This document shows, in pieces, positions 24,701-40,000 of a DNA stretch of 64,000 bases; position 1 is the first letter of the stretch, and each line of letters starts with the position of its first letter. Origin of the DNA: Shinisaurus crocodilurus (taxonomy: Eukaryota > Chordata > Lepidosauria > Squamata > Shinisauridae); assembly GCA_021292165.1 (NCBI GenBank), contig CM037885.1, forward strand, positions 8,923,042 to 8,987,041. The letters are read 5' to 3'. The notes beneath the pieces were generated by a model. The model ran no database searches. It saw only the letters and a list, made by a program, of their open reading frames with translations, and was not told the DNA's origin. A program made the translations under genes and the position numbers.

Positions 24701-27700
24701 AAACATAATGCTCGTACCTAGAAAAACAAGCCGATTCTCTTTGGGTGGAGACATGTATGATTTAGCGATGCCTTTGGCTACTGGAAAAAAAATCTTGAGC
24801 TCTAGATTAAAAGACCTTTGCTACCCCAGGAACGCATGGTGTCCTCCTCTCATCCATCATCCCAAAAACAAGGGTTGTCATCTACCTTTTGTACTTAATA
24901 TCCAACCCCCTCCCCCACAAATTCCCTGCATTTCTCCGGTGGTTGCTTTAAGAGGCTTAAGGCACAATCCTATGCAAGTTTAGATGGAAAAAAGGCCTAC
25001 AACTCCGCGCATGCCCCAGCCAGCTATGCTGGGGCATGCTGGGAGTTGTAGGCCTTTTTTTCTGTCTAAACTTGCATAGGATTGTGCCCTTAGACCCTTG
25101 TAACTCATACTTGCAACACTCCAACTTACCATTGGCCTAGCCATGGACTGACACAGAAGGCAATGTTCTTGGCCCTCCCAAGATAACATCAATTGTGAAC
25201 AGGTGTAGTCTGAGGTGGGGCGGGGGGGGGAACAGTGTTGGACTTGGTCTGGGCTTCAAGTTCTTACTCAGTTGGGGTTCAGGGACTCAAGAGATAGCCA
25301 TGAAATCCTTACTCAGCCATCAAACTCACTTGATGGCCTCGAGGAGGTTGCTGTGTCTCTACTTTTTCTCAAGAAAGGTCTTTTCTGTTGCAGAGCTCAG
25401 ATTATGGAATACTCTCTCCAGGGAGGCTCACTTGCCGTCTCCACTGACACCATTCCTGGTGCCAGGCAAAGACCTTTATTATTTCCCCCAGGCATTTTAA
25501 TTATGTGTTTGCATCACCAATGTTTGGAGTTTTTGTGTTATGCTGCTCTTCTAATTGCTATTTGATCTTACTGTTAATATTATTGTTTTATTTTGTTTTG
25601 TATGTTTTGATTATTGCTGTTATTGTATTTATTCCAAATTAAACCACCCTGTAAGAGTTTTTTTTGAAGGACAGAGTACAAATATCAAATATTATATTGC
25701 TCATACATAAATAAAAATACTTAGCCGATCATCAATTCAAGCATGTAAAATAGCAAGTGGTACAGTCCGACTTGGGAGTGCACAACTTCAGACTGCAGGT
25801 AGGGGTCCACATGTTTGAAGGCTTCCCCACATAAAGAATTACCTGCTCATGGAAAGGTAGCAAGTCATGGAGAAGGACTTATAGCTTAGCCTTTTCCCTA
25901 ACATGCTAGTTATCCATATGCAGGGATCTGTGTTAATGGGGATGCTTTCAAACATGCAGGCCCCTCCCTGCAGTCTGAGTTGGTCCATCCAGGAAGGACT
26001 TTATCAAGGGAGATGCCTGTGCATTTGAATAGATTCTTACAGGGTTGCTAAGCAGATAAAAATGTGAATGATAAAGCTTAAAGCTTCACTCATCAGAACA
26101 TATAAATTCTGTTCACACAGTGGCCAACCAGCTGCCTGTGGGATGCCCACAATTATGACATGGGTACAACAGCAGCCTCCTGCTCATGTTCCCCAGCAAC
26201 TGGTATACAGAGGCATCCTGCCTCTGATGCTGGAGGCAGCATACAGCCATCTGGATTAGTAGCCATTGCTAACCTTACCCTCCATGAATTTGCCTAATTA
26301 CCTTTTAAAGCCATCCAAATTGGTGGCCATCACTACATCTTGTGGAAGTGAATTCCATAGTTTATGTGCTGTGTGAAGAAGGACTTCCTTTTATCTGTCC
26401 TGACCCTCCCACCAATCAGCTTCATGGGATGACCCCGGGTTCTAGTATTAGGGAGAAAAATGTTTCCAGTACTATGAGAGAGGGAGAAAAATGTTTCCCC
26501 ATCCACTTTCTCCACACCATGCATGATTTTGTACACCTCTATCATGTCTCCCCTCACTCGCGTTTTCTCTAAGCTACACAGCCCCAAACATTGTCACCTT
26601 TCCATATAGGGGAGTTCCTCCAGCCCCTTGACCATTTTGGCGGCCCTTTTCTGCAGCTCATTCTACATCCTTGCAACAGGACAGGAGAGAAACCAGGTCT
26701 CTAACATAATGGTGCTGCAAGAGGGTCTTGACAACCTGTCCTTTCATTAATGCCCCCCTCTCAGTTCTTCATTTAGATTTTGTGTCTCCCCACCCACATT
26801 AAGTCAGGAGATTCCTTTTCAAAAATCTGCCCTATATAAACAAGACCCATCCTTCTCCCCATACACACATATTGTTTAAGACACAACAGTCCTACCAACC
26901 ACTGCACTGGTCTCACGCTTTTTTCTGCCTCCAATGCAGAATCTGGCACAAAGAACGCAGAAACACACTCCGTTCCCCCACCTTACTGCAGGCATGGCAG
27001 TCTCGGTAGTCCTCGCACAAGATGCAGTTGCCAGGGACCAGGATGAGACGCACGCTGCCAGCACCACAGGCCCCGGCATCGTCCTTATGCGCCAGCCGTC
27101 GGTGGCAGGTAGCACTGAGCGGGCACCAGCCACAGCCCTGGTCGGCCAAGCAAGCCAGGCACGAACGGTAAGCAGCACACAGCTCCGAGCGATAGGGCTC
27201 CAAGAAAAAGTAGGAGATCTCCTATAGAGTAAAGGAATGGGGAGAAAGAGGAAGTCTTAAAAATGAGGGTGCCACAGAATCAAACTCCACAGTGTCTCCC
27301 AACCTCACCATGCTCCACCCAGGTCCAGGTTTCTGTCCCTCCCTTTCATGACTGTACCTACTTCTCCGTCTCTCTCTCTTTTTTTACACTGCTTATTTCT
27401 ACGATGATACCTAGGAGGAGTCCCTGAAAGCTAAGGATATATTTTATACCAGCGCCAGTCAAGTCCCATCTGCCTTCAATATATACAAATTTGTGTCATC
27501 CTCTTAGCCCCAATCTGGAGGCGCGGTTCCTATTCTCCAAGGCCCATTTCAAAATTAATAATAATAATAATAATAATAATGATTACAGCTCCCACCCTGG
27601 AGAGGCCAAGATACTTACACTGCCTCCAGGCACTCCGGTACGGTCCCACGTGAGGGACAGCTCGCTTGTTTGTCCATTGCCAGAGTTATTGAGGTGGCCT

Positions 27701-30700
27701 TCGACCAGCACTGTGTACTTATTCCCCCTCTCGATGCTGGGGAAGAGACGCTCAGCCCCAGGACGCTGGAGCAACCGCTTCTCTTTTTCTTGCTGCACTG
27801 CCCAGCGGCCCACCTCCTCCTGAAGGAGAAGGCAGAAGGGCTAGGAAGAGCGAGGCCTCTGGTGGCAACATTAAGAAAAGGCTTCGATATTTTTAAGTGA
27901 ATTTGGTTGTGATGAAACTGAAGCTGAAGCATTCACAGATGACCATCAAATTCAGGCAACTGCCCAGTCAACATAAACCCTAAATAGTTTAACACCATCT
28001 TGTATTACAACGACCGCTGCTGCACTTCTCCAAATACAGTGGCTGCATTCACACATAACGCTAAGCCATGGTTTATGTTAACCATGGTTTGTTGCTGTAG
28101 CCATGAACTATTTTGCAGACGAGCAAACAAACCACATATTGTTTACCCTTCTTCTGGTTTGTTTCTCCCCTGCCCATTTCGCCAGCCTTCAGAACAGTTT
28201 CATTTTCAAACTGCTCTTGCTGGGCGCCTCTGTTTCAGGGCAGACAACAACACAAACAAGCCAGGGATAGGCCATGGTTCTGTGTTCAGACATCACAACA
28301 AGCCATGGTTTAAACAAGCCAGACTTCATAAAGTAACAACAAACCATGGCTTCTCTTTGTGGTTTATAGCTGGTGAACAAACCATGGTTTCTTTGTAGGG
28401 ATGGGTTCCGACACAATGACAAGCCCAGGTTTCAACAAACCACATGATGGCTTAGCATTATGTGTGAACCAGGCCAGTGTCAAAGAGATGTACAGTCATG
28501 CCTTGGATTGAGAGCATAATTCGTTCCGGAAACGTGCTTGTAATCCAAAACACTCTTATATCAAAACGAAATTCCCCCAAAAAAATTTGTACCGAGATTT
28601 TTAATTTAAACTGTACTACAGTACTTGTATTGCAAGACGTCGCTTGTATATCAAGTCAATTTTTTTAAATAAATATTTTAAAATTTTCTTGTCTTGCAAA
28701 ACACTCTCAAACCAAGTTACTTGCAATCCAAGGTATTACTGTATTGGAGTGACCCTAGCCTAGCGCATCTGATCTGTTCTAACTTCTGTCCCAGGCAGGA
28801 GAGTCCTAGCACATATTTTTACATACTACCGTCTTTCATGGACCTATTTGTAAGGCAGAAGTTAAGATTTCTCTCTGCAATTCTTAAAAAATACACCACA
28901 TGCTAGATTAACAATATGGAGTAAATGATCGTGCCATTACCAACTGATAACAAATCAAACGGCTAGAGGCTCTCCATTTTGGTACTGCGCCAAAGAAAAC
29001 TGGGTCTAAATACCTCCAGGAGACTGCAGATTCTTGCGGTGGTGACCATCTAATATAGACACCATTTGGTGTGTATCATAGGAGTTCCCTTGTCTGTCCT
29101 TTGAGCAACCTATGATGTTGTGAGATTTGCCTTGACCCCATAAAATCCATACCCACAGATTTGTGAATGACTATGATTTGTGATGACAATTGGCTTTATC
29201 AAATAAACTTGACTGACAATCGGCAAAACTGGACTAGGCCTCCAGCCAGAGTACAATCCTTGCAGTATCGTAACCTCATTAGAGTGCTTTCAAGCAGACA
29301 GTCTGCCCCTCTGAAATTCCCCACAATTCCCCCTGCTCCTTAGCTTCCGGCTGCACATTCTCAACCTCAGCAAGAGTACTGCCTCCAAAACTGCAAGCAG
29401 AGAAAGAGAGGGCACGCCTCCCCCTTACCAGCTCAGATGCGCCCGGAGCCCGGGCCAACTTGGCAATCACGAAGAGGCGCTGGATGCGTGCCCAGATGGA
29501 GATGTCTTCAGCAGGTCCGGAGCTGCTCACCAGCGGGTGAATGAACCCCTTGTAGACCAGAGAGACATCCATCTCTGTGCTGGGATTAAGGGTAATGGTG
29601 GTGCTCCGGACAATGGAGACCTATGGCAGGGACACAACGGTCAGAGCCAATTCCTGTAGAGTTGAGGGCAGGGCAAGACAAAGGCGGAGGCGCTCTGTAG
29701 CCAGCACAAAGCAGCAAGAGCAGGGGATCCTTGTTGCTTGGACCAGCGGGCAAGTCTAACCTGGAAAACATCATAAAGGTCCAGGAGTATTGCCTGACTT
29801 GCTCTAGCCAATCCCTGGATGCTTCCTTGGCTGATACGGCTGGTCTCCCTGCAGTTCTTTATTTTGCCCAGAGCCAGGCGGTGGCACACCAGCCTGAATG
29901 CCCGCCTGATATCACTCAGGTCGTCAGTTCAATACCCACTTTGGACTCAGGTAAGAGAGAGGAAATGGGGAAATTAGATACGACTAACAGATTTTTTTTC
30001 TTTCAACAATGGGAAAGAGATGAGAGGGACATTACTGAACTGGATTATACTACTGCTACATTAAGGGTGCAAAATGTAGACACAATTTTTTTAAAAAAAA
30101 TGTTTTTAAAAGGTTGTACAGTCCCGGAACAACTTTCCCACTGACTAGCAGCACCACTGACTTATCCGGATGAGGACTCAGATTATTTGCCCACACCCAA
30201 TAGGTAACTGTGCTCAAGCAACAGTTCAGGACCTCTGCAGCCTCCCTGATGTTACGTGAGGCGGAGAGACAGAACTTGGTGTCATCTTCATATTGGTGAC
30301 ACCAAACCCAACATCCCTGGACAACTTCCCATAGCAGTTTAATGCAGATGTTAAACATCACTGGGGAATGATAGAACCCTGCAGAGGCCCATAAGGCAGG
30401 GGTGGAGAACCTTTCCCTGGCCCAGCCCCCTTTCCTCCCAAACACCAATCAGTGGTGGCTTCCCGGCTTTTGTGCAGTTTTTTCCTCCATTCTGAAAGGT
30501 TGAAATGCCTCTCCCAAGGCTTAGTTGCCGGCAGTAAGAGCTTTTAAGCTACAATGCACTGGTACTTTGTGTTTCTGGCTCCGCACCTTCCGCCTTTGGC
30601 CCCCTCACTGGCATTGGTCTCTCCAAGAGCTAATTTGGCCCTCAGGTTAAAAGAGGTTTCCCACCCCTGCCACAAGCCAAAGGCCAAAAAATTAAGCAGT

Positions 30701-33700
30701 AGTCCCACAACACCAACCTCTGGGACCTGCCCTCCAGTTGGGGCAAGAAACAATGTAAAACAGTGCCCATCCAGGCTATGCAATCCAGATGGATCCCATA
30801 GTTCAGTGTTCAGAGCCTACAACTCCCAGCATGCCCCAGCCAAACACATCTGGGGACCCAAGGTTGGAGAACACTGCCATAGTTGATCATATCAAAAGCC
30901 ACTCAGAGGTCCAAGCGCAACCAACAGGGATACACTCTCCCTGTCTAGCTGCCAGCATAGGTTATCTACCAGAGCAATGTGCAGCATAAGACTGGATATG
31001 TATGTTCTCCTTTTTCTTTCCAATATTGTAATTTTTGAAAAATGCTTTGGAATTTTAACCTTGCTTTTTTTCTTTCTTTCAAAGGTTTCAATTAAAGATT
31101 TCCTATTGCAGAGTTAAGATAATAAAATACATATTGCACAGTTAATCATTTTTATTTCTTTATTTCTTTTATTTTTAAAAACCCACTGTCCCGTCCCCCC
31201 AGTAAAAGGCACATCAAGGGAAGGAACAACCCGTGGCAGCTTCAACCCCCTTACCTTATCAGGCTGGGAGTCGTTGCGCGGCTGCTGGTAGGTGATGAGA
31301 TGAAGGCCAGGCAGGAAATTTTCACGTTGGCATTGCGCCAAGGAGGTGACAAAGAAAGGCTGTGGCCCCCACCAGCCATACGTTCCCGAGAGCTTCCCGA
31401 CCTGACACCTGCCCCGCTCTAGGGGAGGAAAAGGAAATGGGAGAGTTTCAGAGAAAATATTTCTTCAAATGCACTTTAAAAAATACAGAACACATTCAGA
31501 TGCAGGTTGTTGTTGTTGTTGGCATTCTATTCTAGATGGTCTTTATAAGAACTACTATTTAAATAGTGCCTGAGTCTGCTTTTTTCCTCTTCCCTCCTCA
31601 TCCCTTTTCCTTTTGTGTCATGTGTTTTAGACTGTAAGCCTACAGGGCAGCAACTGCCTTGTTTTATGGATTGCATGTAAACTGCTCTAGGAGTCTTTTC
31701 AGTTGAAGAGCAGGGTAAAAATGCAAACAACAACATTCCACTTTCCCTGTGATGTACTGGGGCAAGAGGACCTCTTTTGTTGGTCTCTCTGGAAGAGACT
31801 CCATTTCCCCTAGAAAGGAAAGGGCTTTCTTTCTATACCAGGAGGGCTAAGGGAATGTGAAGCAGATTCACATGACCATGAGAAGCTACCAGGGACTCTG
31901 GTACTGAGGGCCTCTCATGGTCTGATGCCTGGACTTACCCTAGATAGCTACCTGGGGCTAAATACTAAAAGCCTGGCCTTCTGCACTGCTCTGTTCAACC
32001 CAGCAGTATCCTCTATTCTCCACCGAGGGAGGAGAGTATCCAGACTGGGCTGCCTTTCCACACATGTTGGCTGAGGGATTCTGGAGTTGTAGTCCAACAC
32101 ATCTGGAGGGCACGAGTTTGGGGAAGACTGGCCTTGCGGAAACCAAAGAAAGCTTTGTTCCTTTCATGTGGAGAAGGCCCTTCCCGGTTCCAGGTTCACC
32201 TGCTCAGAGACAGGGGCCAGGTTTGCACAATTGGGGAAGGAAAAGAAGCCACGGTGGCTTCTTTTCCACGCCCCACACCACCTCATTTCCATAATTACCC
32301 ACACCGTGGGTGGGTTGTCATGGCAGCAGGGGTGGTTTCCAAACCACACCGGAACCCAAGAGCAAGCCGTGGGCTGTGGGGTGGTTTGGAAGCCACCTCC
32401 GCCACCCAGCTCACCAGGTTCGGACAACGTGACAACCCAGATGGGGGAAAGAAGCCACTATGGCTTCTTTTTTCTTCCCGGACTGTGCAAACCCAGTCAG
32501 GGTGTTTTTCTTCAGAGTTCTCCATTTCAACTTTTAGTCAGCATTTCTGACAGAAATTTTAATAATCTGACAGGGTTTTCCCCCCCCCCCTCTCCCTCTT
32601 TCCCCAGCTCTAATTTAGGGAATGTGGGAAGGGAGTCTACTGTTTCTTTTTTTCTTTTGTTTCCATTAAAATGGGTTGGCTGAGAGAGACTTTGCCGCCT
32701 CGCACTGAATGAGGGACCCTTTGCCCCCGTGTGCACTCTTTGCACTGAGGGAACATCCCTCTCTTGCTCTTTTTTTTTTTACCACCCTGAATTACATTGA
32801 GTATTCGAAGCTGAGCAGATGCTGCGGCCTCTGTCTGTTTGTTTCCTCCACTGAGGCAAAACAAGGAGCAAGAGAAAGTAGCGCTGGGGGGTTCAGGAGG
32901 CTGCAGAGCAGGGGGACTGAACCTCTTTCAGCCTGAGGGCCAAATTCTATTTTGGAGAAGCTGGGGGGGAGGCTGCATTCCAGTGGAGGGCGGGCCCAAA
33001 AGCAAAAGGGGGCAGGGCAGGCCCCAAGGCAAAGGAGACGGGGCCCAAATACCAGCATATTTTCATTTAAAGCTCTTTCTGCCAGTAACTAAGAAACATA
33101 AGAAGAGCCCTGCTGGATCAGACCAAGGGTCCATCTAGTCCAGCATTCTGTTCACCCAGTGGCCAACCGGCTGCCCACAGGACACTCACAAGCAGGACAT
33201 GAGTGCAACAGCTCCCTCCCACCCATGTTCCCCAGCAACTGGAATACACAGGCATACTGCCTCTGATACTGGAGGTAGCATACAGCCATCAGGACTAGTA
33301 GCCACTGGTAGCCTTCTCCTCCATGGATTTGTCCAATCCCCTTTTAAAGTCCTCCAAATTGGTGGCCATCGCTACATCTTGTGGAAGTGAATTCCATACT
33401 TTAACTATGCCTCAGGAGAGGCATTTCAAACTTTTAGAATAGGGAAAACTGCACAAAAGCTGGGAGACTACCAAACCATCAGTGGTTAGGGGAAAGGAGG
33501 CATGGCCTTCTGGAGAACTGCAGAGGGCCAGACTGGGACCCCAGGAGGGCTGAAGTTGACCCCCAGGCCAAGAGGCTCTGCACCTCTGACATAAAACAAC
33601 AGTGTTGCTTTATGCCGCCCAAGAAATGTGCCGAAAATGTGGATTTGAGGCAACTGACGGAACAGTCCAGTTTGGCTCACTTACCCGAGAGAGGCATGCA

Positions 33701-36700
33701 GGTCTCATTCTGCACGCACCACCCGAAGGGTCCCGGCGCACTGGGCAGAGAAGCGTTGGTGCCACCAAAAGCCAGGCATGATGGGCAGTCAACTAAGAGA
33801 CGGGCCAAGCCCAGGCAGCCAGTATTGGGGCACTAGGTAAAGGGGGGGGGACAAAAAGACACTGATCAGGAAGAAGAGAATCACCTAGTGAATCATCTTC
33901 GCTACCCCAATAGATTTCTTGACTTCGGGTGTCCCACTAGACACAAGAAATACCCTACTCAAGGATCACTGGGCTCCAATTATGAGATATCCCAACACCC
34001 ATACACCCATCTCTTGAACCTACTCCTCCCTCTGGAAAGGCATGCCCATCCCCCCGACCTGTTACTCACAATGCTGTGGGGCTGGGTACTCTGGCAGCCT
34101 CTCATACACCAGGCGCATTCGGGGTCCTTGGCACACGTGCTTTTTTCTGTGTAAATGGAGCAGTAATCCAGATGGTACTGGGGCCAGGAGGGGAGAAGGA
34201 AAGGGAGGTCAGCAGCACCTCATGCCAGTCCTGCAGCCAAAAAGGCTCTCGCTAGGCTGTCCTAAAAGCACCCCACACAGGAGGCTTGGGGGTGCAGTTC
34301 CCTGCCCCATAGCAGGATAGGAAGCTCCCACTGAAGACGAGCTTCCTCACAGTACACATCCACAATGCTTTTATTTTTCATACAGCCTTTCAAAGCGATC
34401 TGCAAAAAGTTACTTGCTATCCAAACAACTTCAACAAGCTCACCAGCCCACCTGTTAGTCAGGTGTGTACAGAAGGAGATGAGAGGGGAAGCAGGACCCA
34501 TCCTACCAGCCCTGGTGAAAGACTGCTTAAGTTTTCTTCTTCCCTTCCCGTCCTTTTTTTCCTCATGTATCGTGTCTTTTTTAGATTGTAAGCCTGTGAG
34601 GGCAGGGGCCGTTTTGTTTTACTGACTGCACAGGAGCCACTGGGAGGCTTTTTGGCTGAGGAGCACAATAAAAATACTTTAAATAAATAAATAAAACCAA
34701 AACTTGGTTTTGGTCCAGACTTGGTCATACTTAAAGCAGACCCATTAAGATCAATGGGATTTCAGTTAGTCATAACATACTTGTCCCATGAATTTCAGTG
34801 GACCTACTCCTAAGTATGACTACATCTGGATCCGACCCAATAACTTTTAGAGGGGTGGCCATGTTAGTACTGCTGTGGCAAGAATGACTAACAGTCTTGT
34901 AGCACTTTAAAGGGTTAGGGCGCAGTCCTATGCAAGTTTAGTACAGAAAAAAGGCCTACAATTCCGAGCACGCTGGAAGTTGTAGGCCTGTTTTCTGTCC
35001 TAAACTTGCATACGATTGCGCCTTAACAGATTTAATGTTGTAGAAGCTTTCACAGGCCAGAGCTCATTTCAACAGATGTACAAATTGTTTTATCCCCAGC
35101 TGATCAGTTATACACATGCCTAGCGAAAGGACCCGGTTTCACACGGGGTGGAATAGCCTCCAGTCTGATATAGCGAAGCCCTCAAGCAATGCTACGCAGG
35201 TGTCGGGAGGTGAACACACTGCACCCGCCCTGTCTGAGTGAAGCCACGCTCGCTTGGCACCCCTAAGCATGGCCCCTGCCATGGTGCATCCCTGTAGCCC
35301 CCCTTGAAGGAAGGATCTGTCCATTCCCCTGAGAGGAGCTACCCCACAGCAAGGAGGAGGAGGCAGCCATATAACTCAGTCCCTTGAACTACTTCCCCAA
35401 GCTTCAAGCCGTCTCGACATGCAAAACTGGTTAGGGAAGATGGTACTTCATGCTTCTAACACATAGAATCATAGAAAAGTAGAGTTGGAAGGGGCCTACA
35501 AGGCCACTGAGTCCAACCCCCTGCTCAATGCAGGAATCCAGTTCAAAGCATCCCTGACAGATGGCTGTCCAGCTGCACCTTGAATGCCTCCAGATTGGGA
35601 GAGCCCACCCACCACCTCCCTAGGTAATTGGTTCCATTGTCTTATTGCTCTGACAGTCAGGAATTTTTTCCTGATGTTTAGGTGGAATCTGGGTTCCTGT
35701 AACTTGAGCCCATTATTCCGTGTCCTGCAAACTGGGATGAGATCCTGGCCCTCCTCTGTGTGACATCCCTTCAAGTACTGAAAGAGTGCGATCATATCTC
35801 CCCTCAGTCTCCTTTTCTGAAGGCTAAACGTGCCCAGTTCTTTCAGTCTCTCCTCACAGGGCCTTGTTTCCAGTCCCTTTATCATCCTCGTTGCCCTCCT
35901 CTGAACCCTCTCCAGTTTGTCTACGTCCTTCTTAAAGTGTGGTGCCCAGAACTGGACGCAGTACTCAAGATGAGGCCTAACCAGTGCTGAGTAAAGGGGA
36001 ATTACCGGTATCACTTCCCGCGATTTGGAAGCTATACTTCTATTAATGCAGCCCAAAATAGCATTTGCCCTCTTTGCAGCCACATGAATACGTTTAAATT
36101 AATTAAAATTAATTAATGCATTTTGAAAACCAAATAACCCCAAGGTGCACACCGCTAGGGTCCCCTTAGTAGGCACGCCAAGTTTCAGGTGCCTAGGTTT
36201 CATGGTCTTGGCACTATGGCGCTGACATCCTCTTTTATTATTACAGAAGAAGATACCCCATAGGAACCTGCCGATCAATATTAAAGTCTTTTCCAAAGTC
36301 CCTTTGGCTACCTCTGTGGTCTTGCCCTGGCTGGCGCCAGCGTTTCTATCCAAACATCAGGCAAAGTTCAACCTGTTCTACGCAACGTTTAGTGGTACAT
36401 GAGATCTTTTAATGGCTTTTTATCTGCTGCTTTTATCTGCCGTGTTTATTTTTATTTTTTTTAATCCCTGACCTGCTGGTTGTTTTAAGAAGCGCATTTT
36501 ATTCTTATAGCAGCTTTGAAACCATTTTACAGTGAATGGCGGGGCAGGAAATCAATAAAATAAAATAAAAAGTCTGCAGATGCAGAGATGTTATAGGGGT
36601 GGGAGAAGAATGTCATTACAAAGTGACCAACGTAAGGACCAAGTGCATCCTCACTCCTATGGAGAGCACAAATATCAAACAGATTCAGTCAAAAAGAGTT

Positions 36701-36979
36701 AAAGATCTGATTAGAATGGGCATGACCTGACCTACTCCCCACTATTGGTAATGAATAGACAAAGCAAAAATGGATCGTGTACCCCAGTCTTCCCAAAACC
36801 TGGTACCCTGCAGATGTGTTGGGAGTACAATCCCTATCATTCCCAGCCAGCATAGATATTACGGGGTTTTTAGTCCAACACATCAGGTTGGAGAATGCTG
36901 GTGTACATAAATACCTAATGAGGGACAATTCCTTTTCATAGTGAGCAAGCTATTCCCATACTGTTTGTAGTGAGCAAGC

Positions 36980-37045
<66 letters not shown>

Positions 37046-40000
37046 ATTTATTTATCGCCCATCTGGCTGGCCACCGGCCACCCTGGGCGATGTACATAGG
37101 AGAAAAACAAGATAAAAGACATTTAAAACAATATAAAAATTTTAAAATCTAAACGCACCCCATATTCCCGCCTGAACAGCCAGGTTTATAATGAGCGGCG
37201 GAAGCTCAGCAGAGAGGGGGCATGGCGGAGGTCACTAGGGAGAGAGTTCCACAGTACGGAGGCCGCCACAGAAAAGGCCCTCTTCCTTGTCCCCACCAGT
37301 CTAGCTGCTCTGTCTGAAGGGACAAGGAAAAGGCCGTCTGTGGCAGATCTTGTTGAGTGGCCTAATTGGTGTTGCTGGAGACACTCCAGTATTCCCATAC
37401 TGTCAAATTTTTGTAGGGAACTATAGGGTGGAAGTCCTGGCTGGAGTGCATACGGGTGGCCTGGGAAGGCTAGTGGGCTCTGAGCTAAAGTACAGGGGGC
37501 TGGCCAGCTCTTATGAGGACTTTGATGGGTGTGTGCTCAGGTAGGCCCAGCAAGATGCCGGGAAGGGGGAGGAGAGGTCACTTACCATCTGGGACGGCAC
37601 CTGGAAGACAAAGGTGGGCACTTTGTATGCCAAGAGGTCTCCCCGGGGCACCCCGCTATAGCCTCCCGCAACAAGCAGCACGTTCCCATTCATCACAGTA
37701 GCCACGTGGGAGTACCGGCCTCGTGCCTGGGCTTGAGCCTTCACCTCATGCTCTGAGGGAGAGAAGACACAGAACAGGCCGATCACAATCTGTTGGGAGC
37801 GCCAGTGTGGCTTAGGAGATAAAAGTCGGGACTTGAAGCAGGGAGATACGGGTTCAAATCCCGACTCAGTCATGAAGCTCACTGGGTCATCTTGGGCCAT
37901 TCTCTGGTCTCTCTCTTGCTCGGTCTAACCTACCACATAGGGTTGTTGTGAGGAGAAAATGGGATAACCCCAGTGTACGATGCCCTGGCCTCCTTGGAGG
38001 AAGTGGGCGAGGGGATACAAATGTGACTAAAAATTGCCGGCAGATTCTGACTTAATGAGGAAATGGCGGTGGGGAAGGGAGAAGTTCACCAGGTGACGCT
38101 TTCCCCACAGGAACAATGGGGGCAACAGCGCGTGGACCTCTTTCTTCAGGACATCCCATAAAAACACAGTCATGCCCTTGAAGACCCAATCCCAACGACT
38201 GTAAGACTCACCCATTCCTCTGCTATTTCCGCCCCGCATTTGACTTTATCACCCCCACCCCATGCCATGAGTTCATTCCACAGATACTCTCAGGTCCAGA
38301 TGGGTTGGACTCCAACTCCCATCATCCCCACTCAGCATGACCATATATGTATTATTATAGTATATATGGTGCTAGATCAGTGTTTTCCAACCTTGGGTCC
38401 CCAGATGTTTTTGGCCTACAACTCCCAGCCAAAAACTGTAGGCCAAAAACATCTGGGGACCCAAGGTTGGAGAACACTGTGCTAGATAGATAGATATGAT
38501 ATATACAGTAATACCTTGGATTGCAAGCATAATTCGTTCCGGAACCGTGCTTGTAATCCAAAACACTCTTATATCAAAGCGAGTCTCTGGCGGGCATGAG
38601 CGGGGCCGATTTCAGCCCGCTACACCTGCTGGAGGCGAGCGGTTACATCCCTACACTACTTGTATTTCAAGACGTCGCCTGTTTATCAAGTCAAAATTTA
38701 TTTTAAAAATTTGCTTGTCTTGCAAAACACTCTCAGTCCAAGTTACTTGCAATCCAAGGTATTACTGTACCATATATCTATGTGTGTGTGTGTGTGTGTG
38801 TGTTTGTGTGTGTGTTGCTATATAAAATTCATCATCATCAGGCGATCACTCGTGACCGAGTAAGATTGTCTTCCGGGATAAAAGGAGGAAATTCTAAAGA
38901 AGATTGTGTAGACTCTAGCGATGGGTCCGTAAGTGACTGTGGAGGCCAATTCTAGATCCACACAGCTTCCCACAGTGAGGACACAGGTTACCAGATAGAA
39001 GATGGTCCTGTAAAGGATTCATTTGACGTGCTTTTCGCTTAGCACGTTTCTCCCTTTCAGGTAGCAACTGGGATTCTCAGGATTCTGCTCAAAGCACAGC
39101 GTTCTAAGGTCGCCATATTCCATCCACAATCAGCCTGAAGCTGTGGTCCTCCCGATGCTGTTGGACTCCAACTGCCATCAACACCCAACCAGCATGACCA
39201 ATGGTCAGGGATGATGGGAGCTGTAATCCAACAACATCTTGAGGGCTACCAGTTCCCCAGCCCTGCTTTACAAACGCTTAGCAAGGGACACCGAGCAGTT
39301 CCCTCCAATGCTGTGACGGGACAAGATGCCCTTGTGGAACAACTCCCTTCGTCAGAGTTCTTGTCCTGCTCTGGAAGGAACTCGGGACACTGGAGAGTCT
39401 GTGAAGCCACAGTGTCGTGCCGCGGTCCTGCCACAAGCCAGTTTGCTTTGTCCATCCCCAACGACCGCAGCTTGCTGGAATCGGAGTATTCCCTCACCGT
39501 GGGTGATTGGAGGTGCCAACTCATGGCTGGAGACCCACTGATGGCAGCCCAGGTGGTAGAAGAAGATTTCATCCTCATAACATTTCTCTTCGTGGTAATG
39601 GATGTGCACGTTGCCTCCTGGAAGACAGGAAGGGAATGTGAGGCATAAGACAGCGCAGGAAAGTCTCCAGATACGTATTTATTTCATGTATTTATATACC
39701 GCCTTTCTCTGCCAAGGCACCCAAGGTGGATTAGAATTTAAAATACTAAAATAAACAAATGTTACTAAAAAAAGACCCAGAACAGAGTTCTTTCCCTCAA
39801 GGCACAGAGGTCTTAAGTAGCCCCAGGAACAGCCAGGGTGGGGTTGCCCCAACAGTTCTCTCAGGCCGCTGATGGTCCCTGGGGAAGCCGATGGCATGAG
39901 TTCGCTGGCCTGGACTACCTCTTGTAGGGAGTACTCATTCTCATTCTCTTCCCCCAACTCCAGCTTTCCCTCTAGTAGCAGAGGGACAAACAGAAATGTG

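Noticed and set aside
26987..26992. Alternative donor for MEGF8 exon 16 (TGCA|GTAAGG)
   Set aside because: It would leave phase 1, which does not join to exon 17 (phase 0). The neighbouring AAG|GTGGGG donor restores the family sequence.
35496..36083. 195-codon minus-strand frame as a host gene
   Set aside because: The translation is a CR1 reverse-transcriptase C-terminus ending in a CR1 tail; it is a transposon remnant.
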